Origin: Diabrotica undecimpunctata
Taxonomy: Eukaryota > Arthropoda > Insecta > Coleoptera > Chrysomelidae
Length of the DNA stretch: 64,000 bases
Assembly: GCF_040954645.1 (NCBI RefSeq)
Contig: NC_092811.1
Span: 82,407,063-82,471,062, forward strand
Direction of reading: 5' to 3'
Shown here piece after piece: positions 53,588 through 64,000 of this stretch. Below the pieces are notes generated by a model, which was not told the DNA's origin, did no database searches, and saw nothing but the letters and a program-made list of their open reading frames with translations. The translations under genes and the position numbers were made by a program. Each line of letters begins with the position of its first letter. Position 1 is the stretch's first letter.

Positions 53588-53791
53588 CGAAAGATTTATC
53601 CCACATAGGAAAAGTCCATTGACGAAAAAGGAGAAGTAGTTCGAGAACATTCAAGATGACATCGACAGTTCTTAAAATGTCTAGTGAAGTTTGGAACGTC
53701 AGAAAATATATAATTATATAGTTATCAGTTAGTTAAAAAGTATTGTAATATTGTTGGTGTTGATTAAAGTTCATTTTTAAGAAGTGTAACA
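53588..53791 (+). repeat. Gypsy 3' LTR, complete
   Basis: 204 bp, beginning TGTTACGAAAG and ending AGTGTAACA, with a perfect TGTTAC/GTAACA terminal inverted repeat. A TATA-like ATATATAATTATATAG lies near 53707. A 5' counterpart in normal orientation is absent. Confidence 0.9.
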
Positions 53792-55286
53792 AGACCTTGT
53801 CACGTAAAGTTATGGCTCTAAATATTTTTTTACTTGATTAGTTTCTTCTAGAAAACGTTTCTGAATAACGCGTACAAGCTGTACTAGAAGTTTCCTGCTG
53901 CAGTTTTCCTAAACACTTGCATAAGGTTAATAACATGTCGGTGTATTCAACATTTGAGTACGTTTTGATTAACAATATCTAATTTTACAAATGACAAGGT
54001 TTTAAAAATCGTAAGTATTGGTGACTTATCTTTATAACAAACAATAAATGTCAGTTTTCCATGGAAAACTTAGAGAAAATCGAGATATAGCTTATGGAAC
54101 TGGAATTTTCAGCATCGGTTATTACTTTATAATTTTTAAATCAAAATATTCCGAAAACAGTACACAGTATCGAGTTTTAGCAAGAGTACCTTTTTGGTAT
54201 AAAATTGTATTATGTTTAAGCTCACTTAAATATCTCTATCAGAATCAAGTTGTAACCGTTTCAAAAGTTTCAAATTATTTTTCAAAGTTTCAAAAATTTA
54301 TTATTTTGATTTGTAGTAAATATTCAAATTAATGTTACTCACGCCATCTATACGCCGAGTGCGAAAGCAGCTAAAATCAGTTAAAAATATGTTTTTTTCC
54401 TTTTTCCATAGTCCAGGTACTTTAAAAAAACCATTTTATTTCCCGAAAAATAAAATGTTTTCTGTATTTTACAAGTCTGTGTCCATTTTGTTTTACAAGC
54501 AGGAGGAAATAATGATACGATTTCGTTTCTGTCCAGCTAAGGCCGATTATATAGAGCGAAAATATTGTTTTGTTTCTTCTGTCTGTTAGTTTTGTGTATT
54601 TGTGTGGTCATATATTGTAGTATAAGTATGTTAATGGTACTGGAATATATTATTTTGTGGTTTTATTTTTGTTTTTTCGGAATGTCCTGTAGGACGTACA
54701 GGCACGCGACCTGTATTTTTGTATCTTGGGATATTTGTGTTGATGTAAGACTCTGACACAGAACCAACAGCATTCGGTATTGGAAGTTGACTTTTTGTGG
54801 TCTTATAGTATAGTTTATTAGACCAAATATAAGGTTTACACCTTTTTATGTGTTGATATAAGACTCTGGTATAGACCCAGTAGCAGACGCAGTTTAGGAT
54901 CTTGTGTTCATGATATGATATTAACGAATGTATAAGTAGCTTGCTGTTGTCTATTGTGACGATTTGTTTTATTCATAGGTGAAAGGACCTACCGCCGCCT
55001 ATTGTGAATTTGTTTTGTATGTCAACTTTGAGACCACGTTCGTTAAACAGCTGAGATAGTTCTGATACTACGGTTAAATACCTTTAGTCCACTAAGAATT
55101 AAAAGTTTTATATTATTCTGACTCTGTTTGGACTTTGTTAAAGAATGTAAACATTTCTTTGCGATTTGTTTGACGACTATATTAGATTCAATTGAGTGTT
55201 AAAAATGTTTTACTGTTTAACTACTACTGTTTTATTATTGGGGTGTGTTACATCCAACATCATGACTTTTTTTATTATTGACGACA
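53792..55286. other. No gene; one imperfect ~123-bp direct repeat
   Basis: GTTGATGTAAGACTCTG at about 54740 recurs as GTTGATATAAGACTCTG at about 54863, each followed by AGAACCAACAGCA or AGACCCAGTAGCA. Short open frames here lack motifs and are not supported. Confidence 0.5.
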
Positions 55287-55406
55287 GACTGTAATAATTT
55301 TTCTGTTCCTTTGAAAGACTGTAGTGATTTTTCTGTTCCTTTGGAGGACTGTAATAATTTGTTTGTTTCTGTGGAAGACTCTTATGATTTTTTTGTTTTT
55401 TTATTA
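55287..55406. repeat. 30-bp minisatellite, four units
   Basis: Four head-to-tail units of 30 bp beginning GACTGTAATAATTTTTCTGT, with increasing divergence in unit 4. Because 30 is divisible by three, one frame stays open through all units, repeating the ten-residue pattern DCNNFSVPLK, but a stop lies shortly upstream. Confidence 0.85.
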
Positions 55407-55980
55407 AATATTGATTTGTGACTGAACTGTAAGTGTATCGATTATGGCTTTTCCTCCGGGTTTTCCAAGATTGTGTATTAACGTTTTAAATTTATTTTCT
55501 TCTTTTGTCCTTCTGGGAGTATCTTTAGTTGGAAATTTTCCGCTGTGATCAATCTCGGAGGAGATTTTCACGGAACTATTGGCCATTCTGTTTTTTTTTG
55601 TGTTAGTTCAATTTTCAACCAGTAGTTGGAAGTTCGAAAATTCATTGTTTGACTGTCATAGTCAACTTTATTATTGTTTAATGCTATTTTGGTTATATGC
55701 CTAGTGTATAACCATAGCAAAGCGTGCTTAAGCTACTTTGTTGGCCACTCACCAGAAACTTCAACACTGGTCTGTTTTACCTTTTTGGTAAGGCTAGAGC
55801 CATTTTTATCAGACTCTGCCATTGGTCGTTGTGGCTAAGAGCCAACGAACTGTACCAGATGTCGATTCATCAATTCGAGCATCCAGTTTAATTTTGAATG
55901 TAAACATATGCCTGGAATGTGCCAATGGTATCTGGAAATTATTATAGTTAAGTACCCATTGATCTTCTGATATAGAAATC
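55407..55980. other. No gene recognised
   Basis: A 60-residue minus-strand frame (55404-55586) has a lysine/proline-rich coding-like composition but no known domain. I leave it unassigned. Confidence 0.35.
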
Positions 55981-56340
55981 TTACCGGGTCATCGTAATAA
56001 TTATGCTTCGGTAGTTAAAAGTTTAACCAAAGTTTTTTGATTCTGCGTAAAAATTTATCTCGTTAAGCGAAATGCCAAAACTTATAATTTGCGTAAAAGC
56101 AACGTAGAGTTCAACGTCGGTAACCAAGTTTGGAGGAAAAATATTGTTTTATCTAGCACTCCAAAACATTTTATGGCAAAATTGGCTTCTAAATATATTT
56201 TGTGTGCTGTTATTAAGAAATTATCTCCTTTGGTATATGTTCTTAGAAATTCAGATAAATCAAATGCCGGAAATTACCACATAAAAGACCTGAAAGCTTA
56301 TCAATCAGCTTTGTCTGAGCTCGTTTCCTTACGAGGGTAA
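55981..56340 (+). pseudogene. Ty3/gypsy integrase C-terminal fragment
   Basis: The frame ending at 56340 reads NAKTYNLRKSNVEFNVGNQV and WRKN, then AKLASKYILCAVIKKLSPLV and YHIKDLKAY. This is the C-terminal DNA-binding tail of a gypsy-type integrase of the YNLRRR-x-F-VGD-VWR kind. It precedes the 5' LTR at 56504 in the same orientation but belongs to a different, otherwise lost element, since that LTR element has its own integrase. Confidence 0.75.
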
Positions 56341-56503
56341 ACTCTTAAATGATGGTGTCCAATTTAAGAAACTTAATAATCATAACTTTAAAATATCGCT
56401 AAACCGTAGGATAATGCCTATTTAAAGTAATAACGCCCAAAATGTCATAATGTATTGTTGGGTGTGTTTTCTTATTTTCTTTAAGGGTTAAACGCGTCAA
56501 CGC

Positions 56504-56676
56504 TGTCATGTATTGGCCATGTAATTATAAACCCCACTCGCGACGCTCATGTATTGCTAATTATCGCATTATATTTCAGTTAGCTTACAGGTAAAAGAAT
56601 GACAGTTGTGTTTGATATGTAGTCAAATAAAGGTTTGTTTTGGGTTCATCCAAGTGTTTTTGTATTAAACATTGCA
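56504..56676 (+). repeat. 5' LTR (173 bp)
   Basis: TGTCATGTATTGGCC to AACATTGCA. Contains CAAATAAAGG (polyadenylation-like signal) near 56625. Element transcription is expected to start within this LTR. Confidence 0.92.
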
Positions 56677-56736
56677 TAGCGACGAGGATAAAAACGTTTT
56701 CAAATTATGTATAAGTGAATACAAAAAGACGGGAAA

Positions 56737-57703
56737 GTGTATTTATCGTTAAATTTAAAATTTAATCCCAGAATTTGTGAATGGAATGTGTTTATAAAAA
56801 GACCAGAACAATATTTCGTCGCTAGAGAAATTACAGATGTTAATATTAAAAGAGCTATTTTGTTATATAGCCTTTCAGAAGAAGCTTATATCTTGTTATC
56901 CGACTTGTCCGTGTCTAAAAAACCTGAAGAATGTTAATTCAATGTCATTGTAAAAAGCCTAGATAGCTACTATAACAAAACTTGTTTAGTGTGGGTAGAA
57001 AGAGCAAAGTTTTATGGTGCTTCCAAAAAAAAAAGTGAAAGTTTACAAGATTGAAGTGTACGTTTAAAAAAACTAGCCAGTACTTGTGAATTTTTAAATA
57101 ATTTGGAAACGAAATTAACAGATATGTTTATTTCAAAATATAATGAGGGAAAAGTAAAGAATACGCTATTTGCACTGAAGTCAGATATCACATTTAATAA
57201 AGCTATGGAGACAGCATAAATTAAAGAAGCAGTAATAATTGGCATTAACGAAGTAGATAGCAAAAGTGTGGTGAAAATGTAACCAGTAGAAGAAAGAGAG
57301 GTGTGTCAAATAACGAGTGAAAGTTGCAGTAAAGAAAATATTGCAAGTATCACAGCGTGAGATGCCAGAATCACATCAACAAGAACTGCGATTTAAGGAG
57401 ACTAGACCTTCAACTAAAGGGATGCAGAGACATAGTTCGGATTTTAATCGTGAGTACAGTGGTAGTGCTCAAAAGTGTTTCCGGTGTGCTAAAAGACATC
57501 CGCCTTCAGTATGTCCCTATAAGGATTATATCTGCAATTTATGTAACGTTCGAGGACACTTAAAACTGGTATTTAGAAAAAGATTTTTAAATTTACTGGA
57601 AGAAGAAACTGAATCATCTGTATTGTGTATATATCATCAAATAATTATCCGCCAATTTATATTGATATTAATATTAAAGATAAAATGTTTAAATTTGAAT
57701 TAG
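56737..57703 (+). pseudogene. Gypsy gag, broken
   Basis: Capsid-like protein of the LTR element. RICEWNVFIKRPEQYFVARE and IKRAILLYSLSEEAYILLSD are typical of insect gypsy gag near its start. The frame stops at 56937. Continuation in other positions gives LKKLASTCEFLNNLETKL and MFISKYNEGKVKNTLFALKS near 57060-57180. The frame 57317-57703 carries a zinc-knuckle-like CFRCAKRHPPSVCPYKDYIC near 57477. Three or more stops prevent a full product. Confidence 0.82.
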
Positions 57704-58640
57704 ATTTGGGTGCCGCAGTCTCTGTCCTACCTTTTAGTATATATAACAAATATTTTAATACATAACCATTATCTCAAGTTAATGTATCGTTAGTTAATTT
57801 TTCGGGAGGCAAGGTTCATCCTAAGGGCAAAATTAACTTACAGTAACTTTTTCAAAACAAACAAATAATTTGGATTTTTATGTTATGCATCGAGATACTC
57901 CAGCCTTGCTAGGTAAAAATTTTATTAGGTGTTATAATATGGGTTTCAGGGAATTAAATTTTATTAAAGCAGATAAAAATAATGAAATATTGGGGTGGTT
58001 AATGAAAAATTTTCCCACTGTAGTTTCTGACAAATTGGGCACATTTAATAAATTTCAGTTAAAATTTAATATTAAACCATATGCCAGACCTAAATTTTTT
58101 AAACCCAGAGTGGTTCCTTTTTCTTTAAGAAATAAGGTAGAGATGGAATTAGATAAAATGGTCCAGGAGGGCATTATATCTGCAGTTCAATTTTCGGAAT
58201 GGGGAACACCCATAGTACCGATTTTAAAAAATGATGGAGGTGTTATGATTTGTGGTGATTTCAAAATAACTATTAATCCTTTTATCGAAGCGGATAAATA
58301 TCCATTACAGGGTGATCAAGAGTTTTCTTAAATTGACCTGAGTAAAGCTTATCAGCAAGTTGTGATTCATCCAGATTTTCGGAAATATACGGTTATTAGT
58401 ACTCATAAGGGAATATTTGCATTTAATCGGCTACCGTATGGAGTTGTATCAGGTCCAGTCCAGTATTATGGAACAAATATTTCTCAATATGCCAAGTATA
58501 TCTATGTTTTTAGACGATATTCTAATTACATGAAGGAATAGGGAAGAACACACTAAGAATTTGTGTAAAGTTTTAGCGATTCAACAATTTTTTACAACGA
58601 TTTTTCGCGGAATCAGTATCTTATCCCGGATTTATAATTG
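57690..58640 (+). pseudogene. Gypsy protease and reverse transcriptase, broken
   Basis: The protease begins FELDLGAAVSVLPFSIYN near 57690; the active-site DTG has become DLG. The RT open frame 57870-58331 includes RDTPALLGKNFI, YARPKFFKPRVVPFSLRNKV and EGIISAVQFSEWGTPIVPIL. KYPLQGDQEFS then lacks about ten residues before a stop and IDLSKAYQQVVIHPDFRKYT. FNRLPYGVVSGP follows, and the catalytic box FLDDILIT is readable near 58510 in a shifted frame. Confidence 0.85.
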
Positions 58641-58651
58641 ATAAAAGGGGC

Positions 58652-59281
58652 TTGCATAAAAGTCAAGATAAAATTCGGGCTATTGAGGAAATCCCAGAAC
58701 CTACGAATGTGACACAACTAAAATCGTTTTTAAGAAGTATAAATTATTATATTCGATTCATTCCCAATCTCCCAAACATTGTTCATTGTTTATGTAAGCT
58801 TTTAAAACAAAATGTAGTTTGGCACTGGGATGAAGAATGTCAATTAGCTTTTGACACTATTAAACAAATATTAGCTTCAGATCTAGTATTAGTTCATTAC
58901 GATCCAACCTTAGAATTAAATTTGACGGTTGATAGTTCAGATTATGGGATCTGAGCTGTTCTCTCGCATAGTTTTAAAGATGGTAGCGAGAAACCAATCT
59001 AATTTGCTAGTAGAACGCTCAGCGATACCGAAAAGGCTTATTCAACTCTAGATAAAGAGGCAACGGCTATAGTGTTGGGAATCAAACGTTTCTACCAATT
59101 TTTGTATGGGAAGAAGTTCAATTTAATGACAGATAACAAGGCGTTAGTATCCATTTTTGACCCTAGAAATGGGATACCGGTTACGGCGGCCAATAGATTG
59201 CAGCGATATGCAGTATTTTTAAGTGGTTTCAATTTTATTATAAAGCATGTATCGACACAAAAAAATGTAGCAGACTTTTGA
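58652..59281 (+). pseudogene. Gypsy RT connection and RNase H
   Basis: The frame 58652-58954 reads EIPEPTNVTQLKSFLRSINY and YYIRFIPNLPNIV. WHWDEECQLAFDTIKQIL then gives the start of RNase H, LNLTVDSSDYGI (Asp). Interrupted by stops near 58955 and 59000, it continues FASRTLSDTEKAYSTLDKEA (Glu) and KKFNLMTDNKALVSIFDP (Asp), ending IIKHVSTQKNVADF at 59280. All expected RNase H blocks are in order. Confidence 0.87.
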
Positions 59282-59559
59282 AGTAGATTGCCCTCAAATA
59301 AGTCGGTAAGGCTAGATTCTTCTAGTTTAATATAGAGTCTAGAAGTTTAATATAGAGGAAACTGTTAATTTAAATTATTTAGTAAAAAGCGAAGAAATTC
59401 CTATTAATGTGAATGATATAAGGAAAGAAAGAGAATTAGATACGATTTTTTCTCGTGTAACTGAATATTTTATGGCCAAATGGCTAACAAATGTTAATAA
59501 AAATATTAAATTAAAATGTATTAAAAAATTAAAATTGAATTAAAAATTAAACCCTACAA

Positions 59560-60526
59560 AAAGATGGCGTCTTATTGTGGGAACAAAGAGTAATTGTTCC
59601 TAGTAAACTACGAAACAAATTACTGAATGAATTGCATACAGCTCACTTGGGTATAATTAAGATGAAATTATTAGCTAGGTCTTATATTTGGTGGCCTTCA
59701 TTAAATACAGAAATTGAAGTTCTCAGCAAGAATTGCATTCCTTGTCAGAGCATTCAGGCAGATCCACCTAAGGTTCATTTGCAAGGCTGGAGCATTCCTC
59801 AAAATATTTGGTCACGCGTGTACATAGATTCGGCCGAAACACGAAAAACCAATTTGCTTATAATTTTGGATGCTTTTTCTAAATGGGTGGAAGTTTGTCC
59901 AATGTCTTCAATCACCTCAATGGCTACGATTGCTAAACTTAAGGAGTGTTTTGCTCGTTATAGTTTACCGGAAGTACTTGTCAGCAATAACGGGCAACGA
60001 CCCGCAGCTAACATCGCAAGAATTTAAACATTTTACTTTAATTAATGGTATTAAACATATAACAATACCTGCTTTTTTAGCACATTGCAACGGTGCTGCA
60101 GAAAATAGCGTTAAAACAGTCAAGCATTTTTTGTTAAAAGATATTGATCAAAGAAATATTAATTTATCATTGTCTAAATTTGTATTAACAAATAGGAACA
60201 CAGGGCACCTGTCGACAGGTACTTCTCCCGCTAAAATATTTTTTGGAAGGGCTTTGCGAACGCGTCTAGATATAATTAAACCTGATGATTTACAAAAACA
60301 ACAATCAGACCCAGTCGATTTAACGCAAATTACACGTAACTTGATGCAAGCAAAAGAAAATAATAAGAAATATTATAGAGGGAGGAGACAGATAGAGTTT
60401 GTAGTGGGGGATATCGTTTTAGTTAAATATTATAGAAACATCAAGACGTCGTGGTGCAAAGCAAAGATTTTACAAATTTTAGGTAGAAGATATTTGGTAA
60501 ATCCGTTAGGTAGTAAACTTTTGTGA
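59560..60526 (+). pseudogene. Gypsy integrase, broken
   Basis: The frame 59575-60027 carries the zinc region: LLNELHTAHLGIIKMKLLAR, YIWWPSLNTEIEVLSKN and CIPCQSIQADPP. The core follows: RVYIDSAETRKTNLLIILDA, where the first Asp is kept. The second catalytic Asp is changed: EVLVSNNG has Asn. An extra four bases near 60000 shift the frame. The frame 59870-60526 continues PQLTSQEFKHFTLINGIKHI, HCNGAAENSVKTVKHFL (Glu kept), KIFFGRALRTRLD and a C-terminal VVGDIVLVKYYRN. Confidence 0.88.
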
Positions 60527-60787
60527 AAAATACATTATAACCAAATTAAAATAGTTTTTAATAGTAATTTAAAAGGTATTACATTTGCGGAGAGGATGCA
60601 CGATAGTTCAGAGGAAAATAATATTCAAAATAACGAGGAAAATGTTATCCAAGCCGCTACAAACTCAACAGGAAATCTAGGTGGAGAGCCTCAGCTAGAC
60701 TCTCAAAATGATAGTGATGTTATCCAAGAGTCAGGCATCCCACATAGACGTCCAATAAGATCTAGACGTTTTGGATTCGAAATATAG
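60527..60787 (+). pseudogene. Gypsy Pol C-terminal tail
   Basis: After a stop at 60526 the sequence continues an acidic, Asn/Gln-rich tail (SSEENNIQNNEENVIQ) ending RRPIRSRRFGFEI at 60787. Such basic endings are usual at the Pol terminus of these gypsy elements. The tail lies 70 bp before the purine tract. Confidence 0.6.
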
Positions 60788-60858
60788 TATTTAGAAGTTT
60801 AGTTTTGTTGTGTTCCTAAATTTAGTTATAATTTTAATAGAATTTTAGGGTGGGGTGA

Positions 60859-61031
60859 TGTAATGTATTGGCCATGTAATTATAAATCCCACTCACAACG
60901 CTCATGTATTGCTAATTATCGCATTATATTTCAGTTAGGTTACAGGTAAAAGAATGACAGTTGTGTTTGATATGTAGTCAAATAAAAGTTTGTTTTGGGT
61001 TCATCCAAGTGTTTTTGTATCAAACATTGCA
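60859..61031 (+). repeat. 3' LTR (173 bp)
   Basis: TGTAATGTATTGGCC to AACATTGCA. Same length as the 5' LTR and about 96% identical by direct comparison. Confidence 0.92.
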
Positions 61032-62814
61032 CACGCTTTTTTAAAAATAGCTGTAGTCGTTTCTCATTTAATAAAGGTTTTCTGCGATTTTAAGTCAAAA
61101 TATAATGGTTTCATGACAAAACGTAGACAAATCTTCCTTAAGTCCCTCCACTGCATAATTCTAGGTTGAGATATATTAATTAACCCGCATGTGAGTAATC
61201 GAAAAATTTAACCTAAGAGAACGACGTTATTCAGATGTACCAGTTAGATTTAACTTAAACTAAAAACAATATTCTTATGCCGATTTCTTCTTGAACCACA
61301 TTATACCCTTACTGACTTCGCCCGGTTTATTGTAGTCGGTTTACTATGAGCAAATGTTATTTTTTTGTATACAATGGCCCGCAAAGTATCCAGAAGGAAA
61401 CGTAAACCAAGGACCATGTATTTTACAAATGACAAAAAACTGGTTCCGAACATAAACTATACGAAAACAGCAGACTTCACAACCTTTATAAAATGATCAC
61501 ATATTGTAAAGCTAAACTACAAACGATTAGTATCTTTGGCTATGTTTAACTATATGATAGGCTCCCTGTCTAAATCCACATTCTACTTGAAATATTTTTA
61601 TTCTACCCTATATCTTTAACCCAATTAATACATTTTTCTATATAATTTTCTATAAAATTTGTGTATCAATCAGATGAAATGCAGATTTTTATTGTGTTTT
61701 TATAAATTAATCTTACTCCGGAATGGGATATTGGAGTCCAAAATACAATTAAACTGCTTTTAACAAGATTTTTATTAAAAGAACTTGAGAAATGCATTTC
61801 AATTATCAAGACAAGAAGTATTTAATTAATTTAAAATCCTATCAACTTTATCTGATAATTACCAACAAACTTTGTACTAAAGTTTAAATCCAAAACAATC
61901 TTTGGTCAAGCAGTAATTGAGAAATATGACGATCTGTTTGAAAATGGATTTTATTTTAAACAGGATCTACATTATATAATTTATTTATTTAAGATTTGGT
62001 TTGTATTCTGTTTTGGGGACCGAAACGTCAAGTATATTACTTTTTTAAATTTTACCAATATAAAAAGAGAATAGATAAAAATTATGATAATTTGAAATAA
62101 GCTGTAACAAATATAACCTGAAAGATAAGTAGAGAAACTTGCCAGATACAAAACAGAACTCAGCAGAAATAGTTGTGTGCAAGAAGAACGAACCTGAAAA
62201 TTAATTAAAAAAATGAATAATAATAAATGAAACCAAACATAAGTGAAAATAGAGTAACACAATAAACAGTTTATATGGGGTTTGTGGCGAAGAAAAACAA
62301 AAGCGATTAACCGTTAAGTAATCGCCATTTGTCGACAGCTTAAATTCAAGTGAGTGTATCGTTTTAACAAAAAAATATTTGAATAACCAATTGTCCAATT
62401 ATTTCTCTAGTAATCTTTTAGAAATAATTTGCAAGCATCCAAGTTTTGTTGTTTCTTTATCAATCACAAATCTTTATCAATTTAATCTTCCGTAACTGAG
62501 TCACACAATCAGCAGTGAAATGTTATTCTCCGTATCAGCTGCGCTTTGTATTTCTTGAGCATGTCTTCACTGTGTTTAGTGTATTATTACCTATACACAT
62601 GCATTGGTTTGTTTTTGGTTACGGTGCGACAGTCCGGCTCCAGTAACAATTACATACTAATTGATGGATTCGACAGTTATTCGAAATTACATAGTAATTT
62701 TACAAATAAACATATTGAAATATTTGGCGTATTTTCTTTGTATTTCATAGAAGATAAATAATGGTATTCTGAAAATTGTTTTTATTGACTAATAATACAA
62801 TTATATTATAGATA
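61032..62814. other. No gene; one hammerhead-like relic
   Basis: Near 62014-62029 GGGACCGAAACGTCAAG recalls the GAAAC-GUC box of the hammerhead-like motifs. Upstream TTTAAGA near 61988 is only a poor match to CUGANGA. The frame 62546-62761 has no recognisable domain and is not supported. Confidence 0.4.
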
Positions 62815-63257
62815 GCATTATATGAAAAAGAGCAAGAACGACTACAGCGGCTAATGTTAGACTGTCTCAGTGAAGATATCCATAATAAAGAGGTAGTGAA
62901 CGACAACGACTAAGACATCGAAAAAGAAGTAGTAGAGACGCAAGATATAATATTTTGATTCTGAGAATAAAATTCAAGATGAGGACAAAAAGTCAGTCCC
63001 TCACAAGTACCTCACTTGGTTGGACAAATTGAAAAAAGGAAGTGGGCCAAATACCCCCCAACCACATTACGAACAAGGGCAGTAAACTTGGTAACTCGTA
63101 TGCTGGGTACTAAAGAAGTCGTTAAAAATTTGGAGACACCATTTTATATTTGGAGACACTTGTTTAATAACGAAGTGTTTAGGGCAATTGTAGAGTTTAC
63201 TAATATTCAAATAAATATAATAATAATTTACAATGCTTGTTTAAAAAAAAGTTACAT

Positions 63258-63260
<3 letters not shown>
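62815..63260 (+). pseudogene. piggyBac-like transposase N-terminal fragment
   Basis: After an acceptor-like TTATATTATAG at 62803-62813 the sequence reads ALYEKEQERLQRLMLDCLSE, an acidic N-terminus. Following stops and a shift, the frame 63016-63260 gives KRKWAKYPPTTLRTRAVNLV, then ETPFYIWRHLFNNEVFRAIV and EFTNIQIN. This is the pattern at the start of piggyBac-like transposase domains (W--PP---R---N--, then F-LF----I---T-N-I). It breaks off at a (TA)n tract. The catalytic Asp residues are not present. Confidence 0.65.

Positions 63261-63261
<1 letters not shown>

Positions 63262-63314
<53 letters not shown>
63262..63314. repeat. (TA)n microsatellite
   Basis: About 53 bases of alternating TA that cut off the piggyBac-like reading frame. 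Confidence 0.97.
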
Positions 63315-63317
<3 letters not shown>

Positions 63318-64000
63318 CCACTATCGTTTTAAGCTCTTTTCACGTTGCAGTCATTTAGCATCACCAAGAAATGCTATCATTTTCTATTTATAAGTCGTGT
63401 ATGTTCGTTTAGTGCACCTTTGTAGGCTTGGCACCGTTGTCGGTTTTTCAATAATCCGATTTTTTTATAAATTAAATTTTTTACATCAAACCATCATTTT
63501 AACATTGGGAGGTAAAATTACTGTATTTGGTATCATTTTAAAGCCAATAGATGTTGCCAGTGTTAATACTTAAATAATATTTGAAAACATAAAAATATCG
63601 ATCGGTTTTGGGTCAAGTTCAAATGAAAACATTGAAACTACCTGCCGACCGGCTGGGGTCAACCAACTAGTTTTTTTATATCAACGTTCAGTTGTTATAT
63701 TTATTCAATTTAGATATTTTTTTCCAGAGAGTTGTGTAGAGGAATATTTTAAATATTTCAATTTCCAAGCTGTTTAATCGAAGCTATCAGTGAATAGTTT
63801 AAGATAAATATTAGATTTTTATGGGATTAGGTCAAAAATATTGGTTGTGATTGGGATGAGAATCACATTTTTAATTATTTAATGTTTAACATTTTGATTT
63901 CAATTCAGGAAATCGTTCTCAAAAAACGTTTTTTGTACAAAATGTGTATACACATTTTTACATAATTTGTAAAATAAACAAGGTTAAATATTGGAAATCG
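63315..64000. other. No gene recognised
   Basis: AT-rich to the window edge, without supported ORF or repeat. Confidence 0.5.

Larger units (their letters stand above)
52448..53791 (+). mobile_element. Ty3/gypsy fragment with inverted LTR ends
   Basis: A complete 3' LTR lies at 53588-53791 after a purine tract AAAGGAGGAAGCAG. On the left, 52448-52536 is the reverse complement of the first 90 or so bases of the same LTR, ending TTTCGTAACA directly against integrase coding sequence. So the LTR 5' edges face outward-in across the integrase, an arrangement unlike a normal provirus. Confidence 0.88.
56504..61031 (+). mobile_element. Complete two-LTR Ty3/gypsy element
   Basis: LTRs of 173 bp at 56504-56676 and 60859-61031 both start TGT and end ATTGCA and differ at about 7 positions (4%). 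After the 5' LTR comes TAGCGACGAGGATAAAAACG, a probable primer-binding region; before the 3' LTR lies the purine tract AGGGTGGGGTGA. Flanks are AACGC and CACGC, a probable 5-bp duplication with one change. The internal order is gag, protease, RT, RNase H, integrase. All frames are broken. Confidence 0.93.

Noticed and set aside
55404..55586. 60-residue minus-strand frame
   Set aside because: Coding-like composition but no domain, no neighbour in the same frame and no repeat partner seen.

Overview
This window is eukaryotic and almost certainly from an insect, or at least an arthropod. It is strongly AT-rich and has long (TA)n tracts and GT-AG introns. It is packed with animal-type mobile elements: Jockey-like and RTE-like LINEs, Ty3/gypsy LTR elements, hAT, Tc1/mariner, IS630-like, piggyBac-like and DUF7869-type DNA transposons, and foldback MITEs. 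I found no conventional host gene. The nearest is a broken, intron-bearing gene resembling the integrase-derived KRBA2 family (19.5-23.8 kb). I cannot name the species.

Layout. 1-1.6 kb: 3' half of an RTE-like LINE running off the left edge. 1.8-2.15 kb: between two (TA)n tracts, two hairpins showing an identical 16-nt loop, then a decayed hammerhead-like motif. 2.5-6.0 kb: two inverted, unequal copies of one hAT element; the first holds a TTAA foldback MITE and a LINE 3' fragment. 6.3-8.6 kb: Tc1/mariner element with inverted repeats of about 400 bp. 8.7-9.5 kb: antisense hammerhead-like core and a possible Penelope-like remnant. 10.3-13.9 kb: a shared repeat, a 78-nt structured stem-loop, a MITE, and an IS630/Tc1-like transposase split by another MITE. 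14.0-15.4 kb: DUF7869-type transposon with inverted repeats. 18.2-19.5 kb: a second Tc1/mariner element. 19.5-23.8 kb: the KRBA2-like pseudogene, whose intron holds a Jockey LINE lacking its endonuclease and RT. 24.6-29.7 kb: LINE split by an almost intact hAT element with an 8-bp target duplication.

30.2-33.4 kb: LINE with coiled-coil ORF1 and truncated endonuclease. 33.8-39.3 kb: nearly full-length Jockey LINE with an RTE fragment nested in its 3' end. 40.1-45.5 kb: (TA)n, the shared repeat, and a Jockey LINE interrupted by another LINE. 46-49 kb: hammerhead-like motif, an insect-type repeat, and a hAT derivative with a BED finger, CCAAGA repeats and a tRNA-like sequence. 49.5-51.2 kb: pogo-like and IS630-like transposase remnants. 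52.4-53.8 kb: gypsy integrase flanked by inverted LTR ends. 56.0-61.0 kb: a gypsy integrase tail, then a complete two-LTR gypsy element (173-bp LTRs). 62.8-63.3 kb: piggyBac-like N-terminus.

The genes do not form a pathway. The window is a layered insertion record. Several nestings are proved by target duplications, by reading frames that rejoin when the insert is ignored, or by an unoccupied paralogous site inside the window. Nearly every ORF is broken; the best preserved are the hAT transposase at 26.3-28.4 kb and the gypsy integrase at 52.5-53.6 kb.
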